A stretch of 64,000 nucleotides of DNA from Hyparrhenia diplandra (taxonomy: Eukaryota; Streptophyta; Magnoliopsida; Poales; Poaceae). Below, piece by piece: positions 1 to 12,200 of the stretch. Where the stretch lies: NCBI GenBank assembly GCA_015847255.1, contig JADLZK010000370.1, positions 186,001-250,000 of the forward strand, read 5' to 3'. The position numbers and the translations under genes were made by a program. A model generated the notes under the pieces. It searched no databases. It saw only the letters and a program-made list of their open reading frames with translations, and was not told the origin of the DNA. Every line of letters begins with the position of its first letter. Position 1 is the stretch's first letter.

Positions 1-2827
1 AAGGATGGTATTGCAGTAAACAAGGATGGTAATGCAGCAATTAGGTTATTACTCCACTCCTAATAACGTAATGCAACATAGTATAAACATAAGTGATATA
101 AAACTTTTAAAATATCAAGGAAAGGTGTAATGTAACCGGGGCTTGCCTTCGTTGACGGAATAAGCTAGTTCTTGAGAAAACCCGGAGAAATCCGAACCCG
201 CTTCCCATCGGATAAAGAACCTCCTCAGAACCGGCTCAGACTTGACACTCTCGAACTCGTTCACTACACGAAATAATGTATGCCTTAACATGATGCCATA
301 TATTTAAATATGATGCTTGCAGGTGCATGAAATGATAAACACGGGAAAGTAACTTTATTTCACGATAAAGTTGCAACCCAACAAAACCAACTTGTTGAAC
401 TACTCTAAAGATATCATCACCATTGCCTAAGGAGTTCTCAAGGACCATCTTATTAGGATACAATCTAAGATTCACAAAACAATCCCCGAAGTCACACAAA
501 ACCTAATCTATTTGACACTAAACAAAACATGAATCACATAAAATGATAGGGCATGAAATAATAAATAATTTAATTTTCTCAAAACAAGCCAAAAATTTTG
601 TGCAGGTAGGTCATGTTATAAAACCGTACCAAAATAAATTTCATGATTTTTGGATAAATAAAATAATCATTAAAAATCAAGGAAGATGCATTTTTCAATT
701 AAAATTTGTATTTTTAAATCATGCAAAAACTATTCAAATTCAAAGTTTCAAATTTTTCATAGATTCATATACTCATAAGAAGCTTCTACAAAAAAAATTT
801 TCAGAATTTTTAAAGCTATTTTCAAATTTCTATGAATTTTCAAAGAATCAAGTACTATTCAAGATAAAGAAAATTAGATAAATCAAGTTTTAACACAAAA
901 CAGAGACTTTCGGGCGAAACCGGCCCAACATCACGCCAAGTGGCCCGACACACGTGCGGCCCAACCTTGTTGCTACAGAGCAGGCCGCCCAACCGACCGC
1001 CGCGCCGACCGCGGCGGCGCCGGCGGTTGGCCGGCGAGAACTCGCCCGGCGGTGAGGTCTCCGACGACTAGACCTACCTCAACTTGTTCCCCTCACTCTC
1101 GCGCACCTCCGGACACCTCAAACCCATAGCATAGGGTACCGAGGCACCCTTGCCGACGGCCATGGCGGCACGGCGGCGCGGCCATGCGGCGGAAAGGCTC
1201 GTCGGAGCTTTCTCCGACGACGGCGACCAAGGCATCATCTCTAGCACCTCCGCAGGGTCCTAAAGCCCCATCTAAACGAACCTAAGTCGCCCCTAGCTAA
1301 GACGCTCGCGCGGCGGAGCGGCAAGGCGGAGCTCGTCGGCGGCCGGTGTTCCCGGCGGCTGACGGCACGAAACAAGAAACTGATGGCATAGACACGGGCA
1401 ACAGCTCACCCCGATCACGGTGCTCACGATGGTCTGGACGGAGATGAGTCGGAGTGTGGTCGGCGACGGTGGCAGGGGCGGCGGCGGCACTCCCCGGTGG
1501 CAACAACGGCGTCCGGCCAGTTCCGCTGCGTGGTGGGTTTAAAACGACGAGCGCATCAAGACTACATCATCAAGGCGAAGCTAGATGGCAAGACGGTTTG
1601 GCACGAGACTCACCAAGACGACTTGGCGACGGTGAGGTGATGCGCGGCGGCGCTCCGGACGGAGATGGAGAAGACGACGGCGCGCGGATTGCTCGGTCGA
1701 TGAACTACGTCACTATCTAGCTCAAACGGTGCGCAACGGTTGCGAACATGATGGCACAGCTAAAAGGATGGATTGGAGCTCGACGGCGACGGCAACTGAA
1801 AGGGGGCGGAGGCGGTTTTCCGGCGGCGGTGAAGGAGAAAGAAGAAGGAAGAACGGCACCCGGCCCAAGCTTTATAGGACAAAGGACCATGGGACACGTT
1901 AGCGGGCGACGTCGCGAACCCGTCCATGTAGCTGGTGACGAGCGAGGACGACCGAAGGCGCGAGAACGCCACGGCGACGGCCGGCGACCGGCCGGTATGG
2001 AGGAAGAACGGCGGTTTCACCGTTCAATCGTTAACCCTAAACCTTGACTTTTTCTGTTTTTTGATCAAATTCACCCAAAATTTGAACTGAACTTCAAAAA
2101 CTCCAAAAAGTGACTTAGGCTAATTTTTCAAGATCTACAATTTTCATAATTGGAAGATTTTCAAAATCAGCCTCTAAATAGGACTTTTTGAAAAGCAGTT
2201 CAAAATTTTGAAATTTGAATTCAAAATTACTTTTAAAAAAACATGTAACAACTTGAAAAACTTTGTACATGACTTTTGCTCATCTCAACAAGATCTACAA
2301 ACTAACTTTTGAAAGTTTTTGCAAATTTTGCTTAGATTTTGAAATATGGTTTTTAAATCAAAAGGGGACAAAACCCTAGTTTTGGTATTTTCAAAATTAC
2401 TCTAAATTTTTGAACTAAACTTTGAAAACTCAAAATACCAACTTTGTTCAACTTGGAAAACTCTACAAATTTGCTTTAATAACCATACCCAAAATATTTA
2501 TAAATTTTGAATAAAAGAAAAGGGGGTAAAAAAGAAAGAATAGAATTTAGGGTTTTTGAGTTCAATTCAAATCTGAATTTGATTCAAATTTCAGATTCCC
2601 AACCTATACTATCCAACCATCATTCAACATCACACTTAGGATCAAAAACATCAAAAACATAAATTAAAAAAATAAATCACTCTAAATTCCTTAAGCTCAA
2701 ACATTTCCCTAAAATATAAACTAAATTTTAATTCAATGCAAAATTTCAAATTTTCTAATTATGCATGCTTTATGATAAACATGATGACATGGCAAGATTT
2801 TTAGTTGATTAACACCAGGGTGTTACA
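1..2827 (-). mobile_element. LTR of a retrotransposon, reverse orientation, running off the left edge
   Basis: On the minus strand the sequence begins at 2827 with TGTAACACCCTGGTGTTAAT, a start typical of large grass Ty3/gypsy LTRs. A TATA box (CCTATAAA on the minus strand, 1871-1878) lies about 950 bases inside that end, as expected for a long U3. About 900-2040 is GC-rich and has open frames on both strands, but none resembles a known protein. About 2040-2800 and 540-900 are AT-rich. The other LTR end and the element body are outside the window, so it could be a complete element or a solo LTR. The call rests on the terminus and the TATA placement; the family name is left open. Confidence 0.6.
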
Positions 2828-2909
2828 TGCATGGTATGTCCGAGATTGATGCGTATGTCCAAAGTCTCGAGGCTCTAGTATATATTTTTTTTTTTTTTCG
2901 AAAATAGTA

Positions 2910-3155
2910 CTCCCTCCATCCTAAATTATAAGTCGTTTGACTTTTTTTGACAACAAGTTTGACCACTCGTCTTATTCAAAAATTTGTGCAAAATATCACT
3001 TCTTTTTGCTGTAGCTTTCTTTATTAATACAAGTTCTTAAAGAATGACTTAAATTTGACTATATTTACGCAAATTTTTTTGAATAAGACGAATGATCAAA
3101 CTTAGAGCAAAAAAAAAAAAAAAGTCAAACGACTTATAATTTAGGATAGAGGGAG
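2910..3155. mobile_element. Stowaway-type MITE
   Basis: The ends are long imperfect inverted repeats: CTCCCTCCATCCTAAATTAT on the left, and its complement closing in GGGAG on the right. Both sides carry a TA dinucleotide (2908-2909 and 3156-3157), the Stowaway/Tc1-mariner target duplication. The element is about 246 bp, AT-rich, and has no coding capacity. The two arms could pair as a long hairpin. Confidence 0.9.
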
Positions 3156-3157
3156 TA

Positions 3158-3852
3158 TATATGAAGATTTTGTGTACGGCTTGGTGTTCAAATTGAACAG
3201 TTCAATGCCAGCCCAGCCTGGCAAGCAGGCAACATTGTTCTTGTTCCTATAGAGATCACCAAAGAGAAGAAACAGAGGAACAGTCTAAGACACTTCTTCA
3301 TTGTTAACTTTTTTATTAGTGTGACTTGAAGATGTGCTATGTGTCACTTGAAGATAATTCTCTTGCTATATAAGCCATTAGGATGGATGGTAATCTCTGA
3401 CAGCTTGCCAATTCACGGGGTAAAGTCGTAAAGACATCCTATTGTCCATTGTTGCTATTGAGGGCATGTTTGCCAATGAATTTGTACGAAATCTAGGAAT
3501 GGTGAGTCCACAAGACGGCATCACCGCCGCACCGGCGCTCTTCAGTCTTCTAGAAGGGAATCGTATAGTTTGCTCGGTGGCATGCAATGCACCTTGGTGC
3601 ATGCACAGCACATATCAGCACATGCGACAGAAGCATGGGGCCCGTGCATCAGTCGCGTCACAACTCAAAATGTCGCCATGCCAAGAGAAAAGAAACGTGT
3701 GAGCTTCTGATTAGCCTCTGATTCGTGCCCTCTGCATCTGGATTGATTAGTCCAACGAACAAAGCTAGCGTACGTGCGGCCAAGCGTTCTTAGATTTCTT
3801 AGGGATCAAGCAACGACTTATATTAGTGCAAAGCCCGAAAGCTTGTCTCTAT
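3158..3852. other. Intergenic, no gene recognised
   Basis: This is mixed-composition DNA with only short open frames. No codon bias, conserved motif or splice structure supports a gene. Confidence 0.6.
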
Positions 3853-4023
3853 AGCACTGTTTAGTTCAAAAAAAATTGAACCTAAAAATACCTGTTATAT
3901 CGAATCTTTTATCTAATGCATGAAACATTAAATATAGATAAATAAAAAAATCTAATGTACTCTACATTTTAGTTGTAAAGCGTGAAAGTAAGATAATAAT
4001 TACCAAATTCAAACGAAAGTGCT
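3853..4023. mobile_element. Possible Tourist-like MITE
   Basis: A short AT-rich segment bounded by imperfect inverted ends: AGCACTGTTTAGTTC on the left and, on the right, GAATTCAAACGAAAGTGCT-like sequence. The 'TTTAGTT ... AAATTCAAAC' ends recall grass PIF/Harbinger MITEs. The flanking target duplication is unclear, so the boundaries are tentative. Confidence 0.4.
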
Positions 4024-4250
4024 ATGGTAGCCGAACCCAAATATTTCGCCAACAAAAACACCCTCTATATCATCTTTTATTGACATGAGTCAAGATATTG
4101 CTAAAAAATGATCTACATTGCAGAAAAAAAAAACCATTTGAAAATTATGAGCAGTGGGTGCGGTGAAGCCGTCACGCCTTGCGTCACGGGGCCAACACGG
4201 TCGTGCTGTCGTGCAAGCCGATGTCGTTGCGGTCCCACGGCGATGGGCAC

Positions 4251-4274
4251 GGGGACGGGGATGGGGACGGGGAC
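4251..4274 (+). repeat. Short GGGGAC/GGGGAT hexanucleotide repeat
   Basis: Four tandem copies of GGGGAY. This is a small simple repeat with no visible role. Confidence 0.8.
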
Positions 4275-4369
4275 GAGAAGATGAGCGAAGCGCTTGCGTA
4301 ACAAGTAGTAACAGCTAGTACGTCAAAAAAAAAAAAAAAAAAGTAGTAAAGCTCTTGTCCTGCATTTAT

Positions 4370-5505
4370 GGCTCGAATCGGCGAGGCCGTCGGTTCATGG
4401 TTCATTGGTCCAACCGTTTTAAACCGGTTGAACCGCCGTTCCGATAAGAACGGACCGTTTTATCGAACCGGTCACAAAAACTTTGAACCGGTGTATATAT
4501 ATATATATATATATATATATGACACTAAAGTAGTATTTGTATATAAATATAATATATAAAAATTGATAGATGCAACAAAATAATTTAATTATACAACCAC
4601 AAGGCTCACGGTTTCACACATCATGAAAACAAAGATATCATGGTCTTTAAACTCAACATACATGAATGAAGGTTCATTTCACACACACGACCATAAGGTT
4701 CGATTCGTAAAAGTTATCAAAGCAGTTTCGGACATTCTTAATATACTCTAGCACCATAGCAATAGCCATCAATCATTAAGAAGCTATCAATCTAAACAAT
4801 TTCAGAAGTTTTCAATAACAGCGCCATAGCAATAGCTATCAATCTAACCAGACGGACAATTTCGGAAGCTATCAATATACTATAGTACAGATAACAACAC
4901 TCACTAGCTAGCGACCATCTTGAAGTTGAAGTGTAGCTTGGATCCTTGGAGGCTCGGACTGGTAGTGTCGTAGTGGAGCGTAAAGCGTGGATTGGAGCTT
5001 GCACTTGGAGCCTTGGAGGAGGCGGACTTGGAGCCCGGACGTGGACGTGGAGCCTTGAGGAGCTCGCCGCCGCCCGTCGGTGGTCCTCGCGACGCTTCGC
5101 CGCCGCGCGCCGGGCAGCCTTCGCCGCCGCCCCGAGGGCCGCCCTTTCGCCGCCGCCCGCCGCTGACAGCGGACGGCCGCCCCCGGCCTAGCCCCCCTCT
5201 CGTGAGATCGAACGCCGACGAGCCGCCGTAAGCTTGGACTTGATTCGATTTTTTGTTTTTCCCCCTGTGTGCGATGCGTGAGTCGACGGAACCTGAGATG
5301 ACAGAGGGTATTTTTGCCCATGGTAAAAACCGCCCCGGTTCATACAAAACCAGCCGGTTCACGGTGCCGCGTTAAAACCCCGGTTTTTTCCGATCCATTT
5401 GCACGCATTGATCTTTTAAGTGAACCGACCGTGTAGGCTCTGGTTCGGCCTTTTATGGTCGAACCGCCGGTCCGGTCCGGTTCGAAAAACTAGGCCGGGC
5501 CGGCA
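4370..5505. mobile_element. Candidate non-autonomous DNA transposon with subterminal AACCGG motifs
   Basis: Both flanks are crowded with AACCGG/CCGGTT motifs in both orientations (about 4410-4495 and 5330-5500). Such subterminal motif arrays are typical of hAT- and CACTA-like elements. The middle (about 4980-5230) is very GC-rich and reads as low-complexity Arg/Pro/Ala in every frame, unlike the AT-rich DNA beside it. I could not find a clean terminal inverted repeat or target duplication, so the ends are approximate. It could equally be an old composite of insertions. Confidence 0.35.
4493..4520. repeat. (TA)14 microsatellite
   Basis: Uninterrupted TA dinucleotides, likely polymorphic. Confidence 0.95.
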
Positions 5506-5731
5506 GGTGGCCTTGATTTGATGGAACCACGGAACTTGCACCGGCAACGACGCATCCGGACCTAGGGGATTAATTCAATCTCCGCCCAAAGCTTCCTCTT
5601 GCCCGGTGTGCAATCAAGGATGGTTTTCTACTATTAATAGTTAAATTATCGTTCATCAAAGTACTACTCCATTAATTGTTTCTTAGAAACGGTTATCAAG
5701 TTATTCTTGAAAAGGTATTCCACTATTCATT

Positions 5732-5736
5732 ATTAT
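5732..5736. repeat. Target-site duplication ATTAT, left copy
   Basis: ATTAT lies directly before the 5' LTR. The same five bases occur directly after the 3' LTR (21691-21695). A 5-bp duplication is the standard signature of gypsy integrase. Confidence 0.9.
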
Positions 5737-7124
5737 TGTGGGGGATCAATATTTTGGATGACCCCAATCCGTCAATCAAGACCCTCTGACATCATGTCTC
5801 GAGAGGATTCTAACCAAGGACCTCTCCTCCACCCATGGTCGCCAACGAGAGCAGGATATACGGCGCACGAGCTCTTTCACAAGCAGAGACCTCTTTTTCC
5901 GCCTCGCCGAGGTCTCCGTCGTCGACCTTTTTCGAATGCGTACCCGAGCTCTCGGCGAGACCTCTTTCCGCTTCGCTCGAGGTCCCCGCCGACAGCCCCT
6001 TCAAGTTTGTGCGCTAGAGCTCTCCGTGACGCGACCTCTCTCCGGTCGCTCGAGCTCGAGCTCGAGCGAACCGCTCAACAAACGCCCGTCTATGAGCTCG
6101 TCCCCCTGGCGTCACGCGGAAGGCTGCAAATGCGGGGAGTTGGCCAACCACTCCCCGGCAGGCACCGTGGCCATGCGGAGGCACAGTGGCGGAAAGACGG
6201 CCCGCCTATCGCCCGCCCATGCCCCGATGACTCCAACGGTCGTCCACGATGCCGCGCAGGTACAGGCGGCGATGGGCATACCTCATCCACGGCATGGCAC
6301 CCCACGCCAGCGGGACCGATTCAACCACGATTGGGGTCGCGGCGACCCTTTACCGCCACACGGACGGGATTCGCGCGTGCAGCGGCGCGACCAATTTTGG
6401 CATCCAAGGCCGCCAAGAGCTCAAGAGGGCCCTGGCCAACCAAAGAGCTCGATCCGAGAGCTCGATCGTCGATCCTGTCAACTCAGCAACTCCGCCATCG
6501 TGACCGGAGACGCGCGATTACCCGTGACGCCATCGCCGGCAACATGGGCACCCCCATACCGAAGGGACAGCTTCCAACTACGGTCAAGGACGAGGCGACG
6601 CGATGACCACCGCCCATGCCCCGACCGCCATGTACGGCGACGAGTTCTCAAGATCCAAGGCCGCCGAGAGCTCGAGGTAGCTATTGGCCAACCCCAGCGA
6701 GCTTCGCTCAAGAGCTCTTTTTCGCCTCGACAAGACACAAGTATCATATTGTTCCACCTACCCCGCCCCAACTCGGAGAGCTTACATGTTCTATCCCCTT
6801 GCTACTATAAAAGGAGGGGTAGGGTTTTCGATTGGGGCAAGCAAGAAAAGAAGAAGAACAACGCACCCGGTTCTTCTCAAACCCGCATCCTCACTCTCAT
6901 ATTGGCACTTGCCTCAATCATAGAGACTTGGGAGCCCGCTCCCTCTCTCGCTCCGCTTGTCGCAGACCCCGTCACGAGCATTTGAGCTCGGATAGTGAAC
7001 ACACCGACTAGGGAGCCCGACTTTGCCCCGAACCGGTATAAATCCCTGTGTCATTGTCTCGAGCTAGGCCATTCGGAGTCCGCACTAGCCACCATTTTTG
7101 TGGACGGTGGTATTAGACCACACA
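5737..7124 (+). repeat. 5' LTR of the Tat element
   Basis: Starts TGTGGGGGATC and ends GACCACACA. It aligns along its length with 20311-21690 but differs by many small indels and substitutions, so the insertion is not recent. A TATA box (TATAAAAGG, 6806-6814) marks the start of the R region. Confidence 0.93.
6806..6814 (+). promoter_or_regulatory. TATA box of the 5' LTR
   Basis: TATAAAAGG is preserved in both LTRs (the other copy is at 21371-21379) with conserved flanks, despite heavy divergence elsewhere. Confidence 0.75.
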
Positions 7125-7179
7125 GTTGACGTTGCGCGGGTAGGTAGGGGAAGGCGCTAGTGCGACGATCTTCCACTCG

Positions 7180-9260
7180 ATGGCTTCTTCATCGATCGCC
7201 AACCGGAGCGCCCGTGCTGCGCGCGGCACCTTCGACTTCACGGCACCGATCCGGCGAAGTCACTTTCGCGGAGTCGTCTTCACCCGCCCGATGCGGCGTG
7301 AGGACATCCTCAGGCGCCTCAGCGACGCCACCGACTCCATCCTCGCCGACATGGGGCGGGGCTCCGCCAAGCCCGCTAGCCCCATCAGCGCGGCGGCGGA
7401 TCGCTTCCGTCCCGATCAGGACCTCCTCCCGACATCCTCGGGCCCGAGCCACGCGGGCTCGCTCCCGTGATGTCACCTTCTCCATCGCCAACGTCGTCCT
7501 CCGGCTCGCGGAGAGGACACGTTGGAAGTGGACGAATTCAGACGGCATACGCCAAGATGTACCCCGACGGCCGGCCGGGTCTCCCCTCCTTTGGGGCGGC
7601 GAGTCCCGGAAGGCACCAGTCCATGAGCTCGAGCTCGCCCTCGATGGGATGAGCCTCGGATTGCGACCCCACGTCGGTGTTACGTGTGCCACGCCCCGAG
7701 GGGAGCCTCAACGACCGTTCCTCCAGCGACTCCGGCGCACGCCCCAGAACTCCGCCGCGCCAAGCGTGACCCGCCCGTCGATCACGTCAAGGCCGAGGAT
7801 TTGGAGGAGCTCGCTCGAGAGGCGCGGCTCGAGGAGCGCGAGGCCCTCCTCGGCGAGCAAGGAGCAAGGGCGCCTCAAGGGCGCGGGCCCGAGCGCGGGC
7901 GTCCGTGACCGTATCAAGCTGCGACAACGATGCCGAGCAACTCCGCCGGTAAATGGGAGAGCCTCCCGAACCTGGCGGCCGCCGCGGTGCCACAAGAAGT
8001 GCCCGGTCCCGAGGACCCCAGACGCGCGAGCCACGGCAGATCAAGCTCGTGGCGGAGGCGGAGTACAGCAGGTGGCAAGCTCCGCATCACACCGTCGACC
8101 AGGAAGAGCACGAGGCCTCCTCTCACCCGGAGGTCCACGCGCGCCGCCGGATCGGCGAGAACGCGACGCGACGTGACACCATCAACGCCCGACGGAAGGC
8201 GGAAGCCCATGGCCACAAAAACGCCCCGGGGACGGCGACAAACACCGCCGCGGCATTTCACTGGCGTCCCCGCAGGTACGACAATCGCCGCGGAGGGCGT
8301 CACGGCAGCGGCGAGGACAAGGGCCGCGGCCCCACGAACATCGTCGGTAGTCCGTCTCCCGAGCGAACCGCCCGGCGCCCGAGCTCGAACTCGAGGAGGC
8401 CAGGGCCTTCGGCTCAGCGCGCACACGGCGCCCCCTTCCCTTCGTTTCCGGGCTCCGACCTCGGTGCGTATACAACGGGGAGACCGACCCGCCACCAGCT
8501 CGAAGACTATCGCCTCGGTTGTCAAGCTGGGAGTGCCCACGGCGACTACTTTATCATCCGCAACCTGCCCCTCTACCTTGCGATTCGGCTCGTTCTTGGC
8601 TCGAGCACTGGAGGGCGGCACCATCCGCGGCCCCAGGAGGATCTGCGAGGCGTCTTCGTCGGCAACTTCCGCACCCACGCCGGGCCAAGCACGACCAGGA
8701 TCTCCGGGGATGCAAGCGAAGAAGGGGAGAGCCTGCGACTACATCGGGCGCGCTTCTCCAAACTGCAACAACCTCTCCGAGGCCTCCGACTCGAGATCAT
8801 CACCGCCTTTACCTTCGGCACCACTTGTGAGAGTCTCATCCGCGAGCTCGGCGTCAAGAAGCCTAAGTCCGTGAAGGAGCTCCTCGACCTCGCCACGGAC
8901 ATGCCGAGGGAGATGATGCCTCCCGCCATCACGTGCAAGGGCAAGCCCAAGAACGACGACGAGGCCGCGGGCGGATCCAGCTCCCACCCCCCGCAAGAGG
9001 AAGAACAAGAAGAACAAGCGCCCCCGTGACGACGACGACGAAGTTTGTCGCCATCGGACAAGCGCAAAACCCCGCGAAGGGGGGAAAAGGCTTCGCCCAC
9101 AAGGAGCACGCCGACAAGATGCTCGAGGCCCCGTGCCACATCACGAGGGTCCCGTCAAGCACAAGATGAAGGATCGCCGGCTCTCGAAGAAGCACGTGAT
9201 GGGCACGCTGAAGGAGGCGCCAGGGGCGACCAGCCGAGCCTATGGCGGCAGGCGCGAGGA
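7180..9260 (+). pseudogene. gag of the Tat element, frameshifted
   Basis: Gag would form the particle coat and bind the element RNA. An ATG at 7180 opens the first stretch. Recognisable gag core sequence appears near 8770-8900, including 'FGTTCESLIREL' and 'SVKELLDLATD', the capsid C-terminal pattern of plant gypsy gags. About 9125-9200 resembles the nucleic-acid-binding segment ('HHEGPVKHKMKD'). The matches jump between all three frames, so several indels break it and no single frame is functional. Overlapping open frames of 100-358 residues here are by-products of high GC content. Confidence 0.75.
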
Positions 9261-9269
9261 CGGGGCGGC

Positions 9270-12200
9270 GACGACGTCTACATCGAGGACGGCGCCGTCA
9301 ACGTCGTCTTGGCGGAGCCCGGCTACGAGTCCAAGCGCCGGCGAAGCTCACGCGCGCGAGAAGTCCTCTTCACCGAGCCCGCGACGCCGCCTACCTCAAG
9401 TGGTCGAGCTCGGGCGATCACCAGCCGGCAGGGCCCGATCATCCCCGACACATCCCGTACCCGGGGAGGTACCCGCTCGTCGTCGACCCCATCGCCGGCA
9501 CCAAAGCGCCTCGGCAAGGTGTTGATGGATGGAAGCGGCGGCCTCAACCTCCCTACGTCCACGCACTACAGGCCCTTGGCATCACCAAGGCGCGCCTTCG
9601 TCCCTCACCGGACCCGATCCATGGCGTAGTAGGGGGGAGATGATCCGCTCCGGGCGGATCGATCTCCGTCACCTTCGGCACCCGGATAACTTCCGGAAGG
9701 AGACCCTCACGTCGAGGTGCTCCCTTCAAGAACGCCTACCACCATGCATTTGTTGGGGCGGCCGTGCTATCGCGAAATTCATGGCCGTCCCCAACTACAC
9801 CTACCTCAAGCTTAAGATCCCCGGGCCCAAGGGGGTCATCACCGTCGACTCCACCCGAGCACGCGTTCGGATGCGTAGGCCGCCATTGCCCAAAGATACG
9901 CCGACGCCGCGGTCGAGATCGAGCAGATGCTGCCGAAGATGGCGGCCTGGGCGGTCGCGGAGGACACCCCGAGCTCAAGAAAGGCTGCGGGCACGAGCTC
10001 GCGCGATGGGCTCGAACGACCCGGGAGATCGAGCCCATCCGGTGAGCTCATGAAGACCGTAGGCACTTTCGAGCCCGAGAAGGACGCCAAGGAGATGGAG
10101 GTCGATAATGATGGCCACACCCTCCGCGTAGGGTCCGAGCTCTCTCCTAAATAGGAAGGCGAGCTCGTCGACTTCCTCCTCGCGCAAACCTCGGCGTGTT
10201 TGCGTGGAGAGCCTCGGACTTGCCGGGCATACCGAGGGAAGTCGCCCGAGCACTCCTTTGAACATTAAGCCCGGCTCGCCGGGGAAGCAACGGCTCGACG
10301 TTTCGATGACAATCGACGCCAAGCAATCGCCGAGGAGATAGATAAACTCTTAGCCGCCCGGGTTTATCAAGGAGGTGTATCATCCCCAGTGGATAGCCAA
10401 CCCTCGTACTAGTCAAGAAGAAGAATGGGAAATGGAGAATGTGTGTTGATTACACGGGTCTCAACAAGGCATGCCCGAAAGATCCGTTTCCTTTGCCGCG
10501 CATCGACCAAATCGTTGACTCCACCTCCGGGTGCGAAACCCTCTGTTTTTCGACGCCTACCCGGCTACCACCGATAGCGATGAACCAGGCTCGATCAGCT
10601 CGCCACCTCCTTCATCACTCCGTTTGGCGCATTCTGTTACGTGGCGATGCCCTTCGGTTTGAAGAACGCCGGGCGCCACCTTCCAAAGGTGTATGCGAAA
10701 GTCTTCAAGGAGCTCCTCGGGAAGCTTGTAGAAGCTTACGTCGATGACATCGTCGTCAAAACGAACTTCGAAAAGAGCTCGCCCGGACCTCGAAAGGGTC
10801 TTCGCCAAACTCGAGAATACGGGGGTCAAGCTCAACCCGAAAAATGCGTTTTTCTGGGTCCCGCGAAGAGAAGTTGCTCGGCTTTATCGTCTCGAGCGCG
10901 GCATCGAGGCCAACCCTCGTGAAAATCGGCCGCCATCACGAGCATGGGGCCGATTAAGAGCGTCAAATGCGTCGCGGCTGCTCACGGGCTGCCTCGCGGC
11001 GGTCAGTCGTTTCATGGCCGCCTCGGGGCGAAGCCTCCCTCTCTACAAGCTGGCAAGAAAACCGGGCGCTTCTCCTAGACCGACGAGGCCCAGCAAGCCC
11101 TCGACTCCACAAAACAACTCCTTGCCCAGCCGCGTGCTCGTTGCTCCCGCGGCTAATGAGCCAATCCTTCTCTACATCTCGGCCACCGAAGGTGGTGAGC
11201 ACCCCGCTTCGTCGTCGAGAGAGGAGGAAGGGCACGCACTCAAGGTACAGCGCCCGGTGTACGCGTCAGTGAGGTCCTCACCGACACAAGACTTCGCTAC
11301 TCACAGCTCGAAAGCTCGTGTCTGCCGCTCATCACCCGCCTTAAGCTCGGACATTGCGCCGACTCCCACCCGGTGACCGTCGTCTCGGGTATCCCCGGGG
11401 GAGGTCATCCGCAGCCCCGAGGTCACGGGACGCACGGCCAAGTGGGCGTCGAGCTCATGGGATCGAAATCACGTACGCGCCCAGAGACGCCATCAAGTCT
11501 CGGGCTCGCGGACTTCATTGCGAATGGACCGAGGGTCGAGCAGCCACCTAGGCCCGGCGACGACGATCTTGGACCCTACGCCGACCGGATCGGTAAAGAA
11601 GTCACGGCGCCGGCGTCGGCCTCGTCTTCACCTCTCGAAAAAGGTGTGCATGAAATACTCGATCGCCTGCACTTCCCAGCGTCCAACAACGTGGCGAATC
11701 GGCGTTGGTGAGCGGGCTCACAGTGCGCCGCGAGCTCGGCATCCGGCACCTCGAGGTCGGGAGACTCGAGCTCGTCAAAAACCAAGTCATGAAAGAGGTC
11801 GATCTGCGTCAACCCGAAGATGGTCGCACCACCCGATAAGGTCCGAGAACTTGAGGAACACTTCCACGGGCTGGAGGTCAACCACGTCCACCGCAGCCTC
11901 AACAACGGCGCCCGGCGCCCGCTCATGGCTCGCGTCGGACCGCTTGCGGTTCCCGGGAGTCTTCATGCACGAACAACACAAGCCTTCGATACGGCTCAGG
12001 GGAGGCCCCGCCGGAAGGTGCGAGCTCAAAGCCCCGAAGCCAGACCCCATGGACACCGGCGTCGCGGGGGGGCGCCCCGATACAAGGGGGCGCTTGGCGG
12101 CGAGCTCTTAACCGGCGCGATCTCGGGGGCGACTCGCGGGGCCCTCGGGGGGCTGGGTCAATTCAGCCACCCCGAAGCCAGACTGGCGTGTCCGTTGCTA

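Noticed and set aside
5707..9629. Many long overlapping open frames on both strands (up to about 360 codons)
   Set aside because: They lie in the LTR and gag of the Tat element, overlap each other in several frames and are rich in Arg/Pro/Ser/Ala. This is the expected effect of high GC content on stop-codon frequency, not separate genes.
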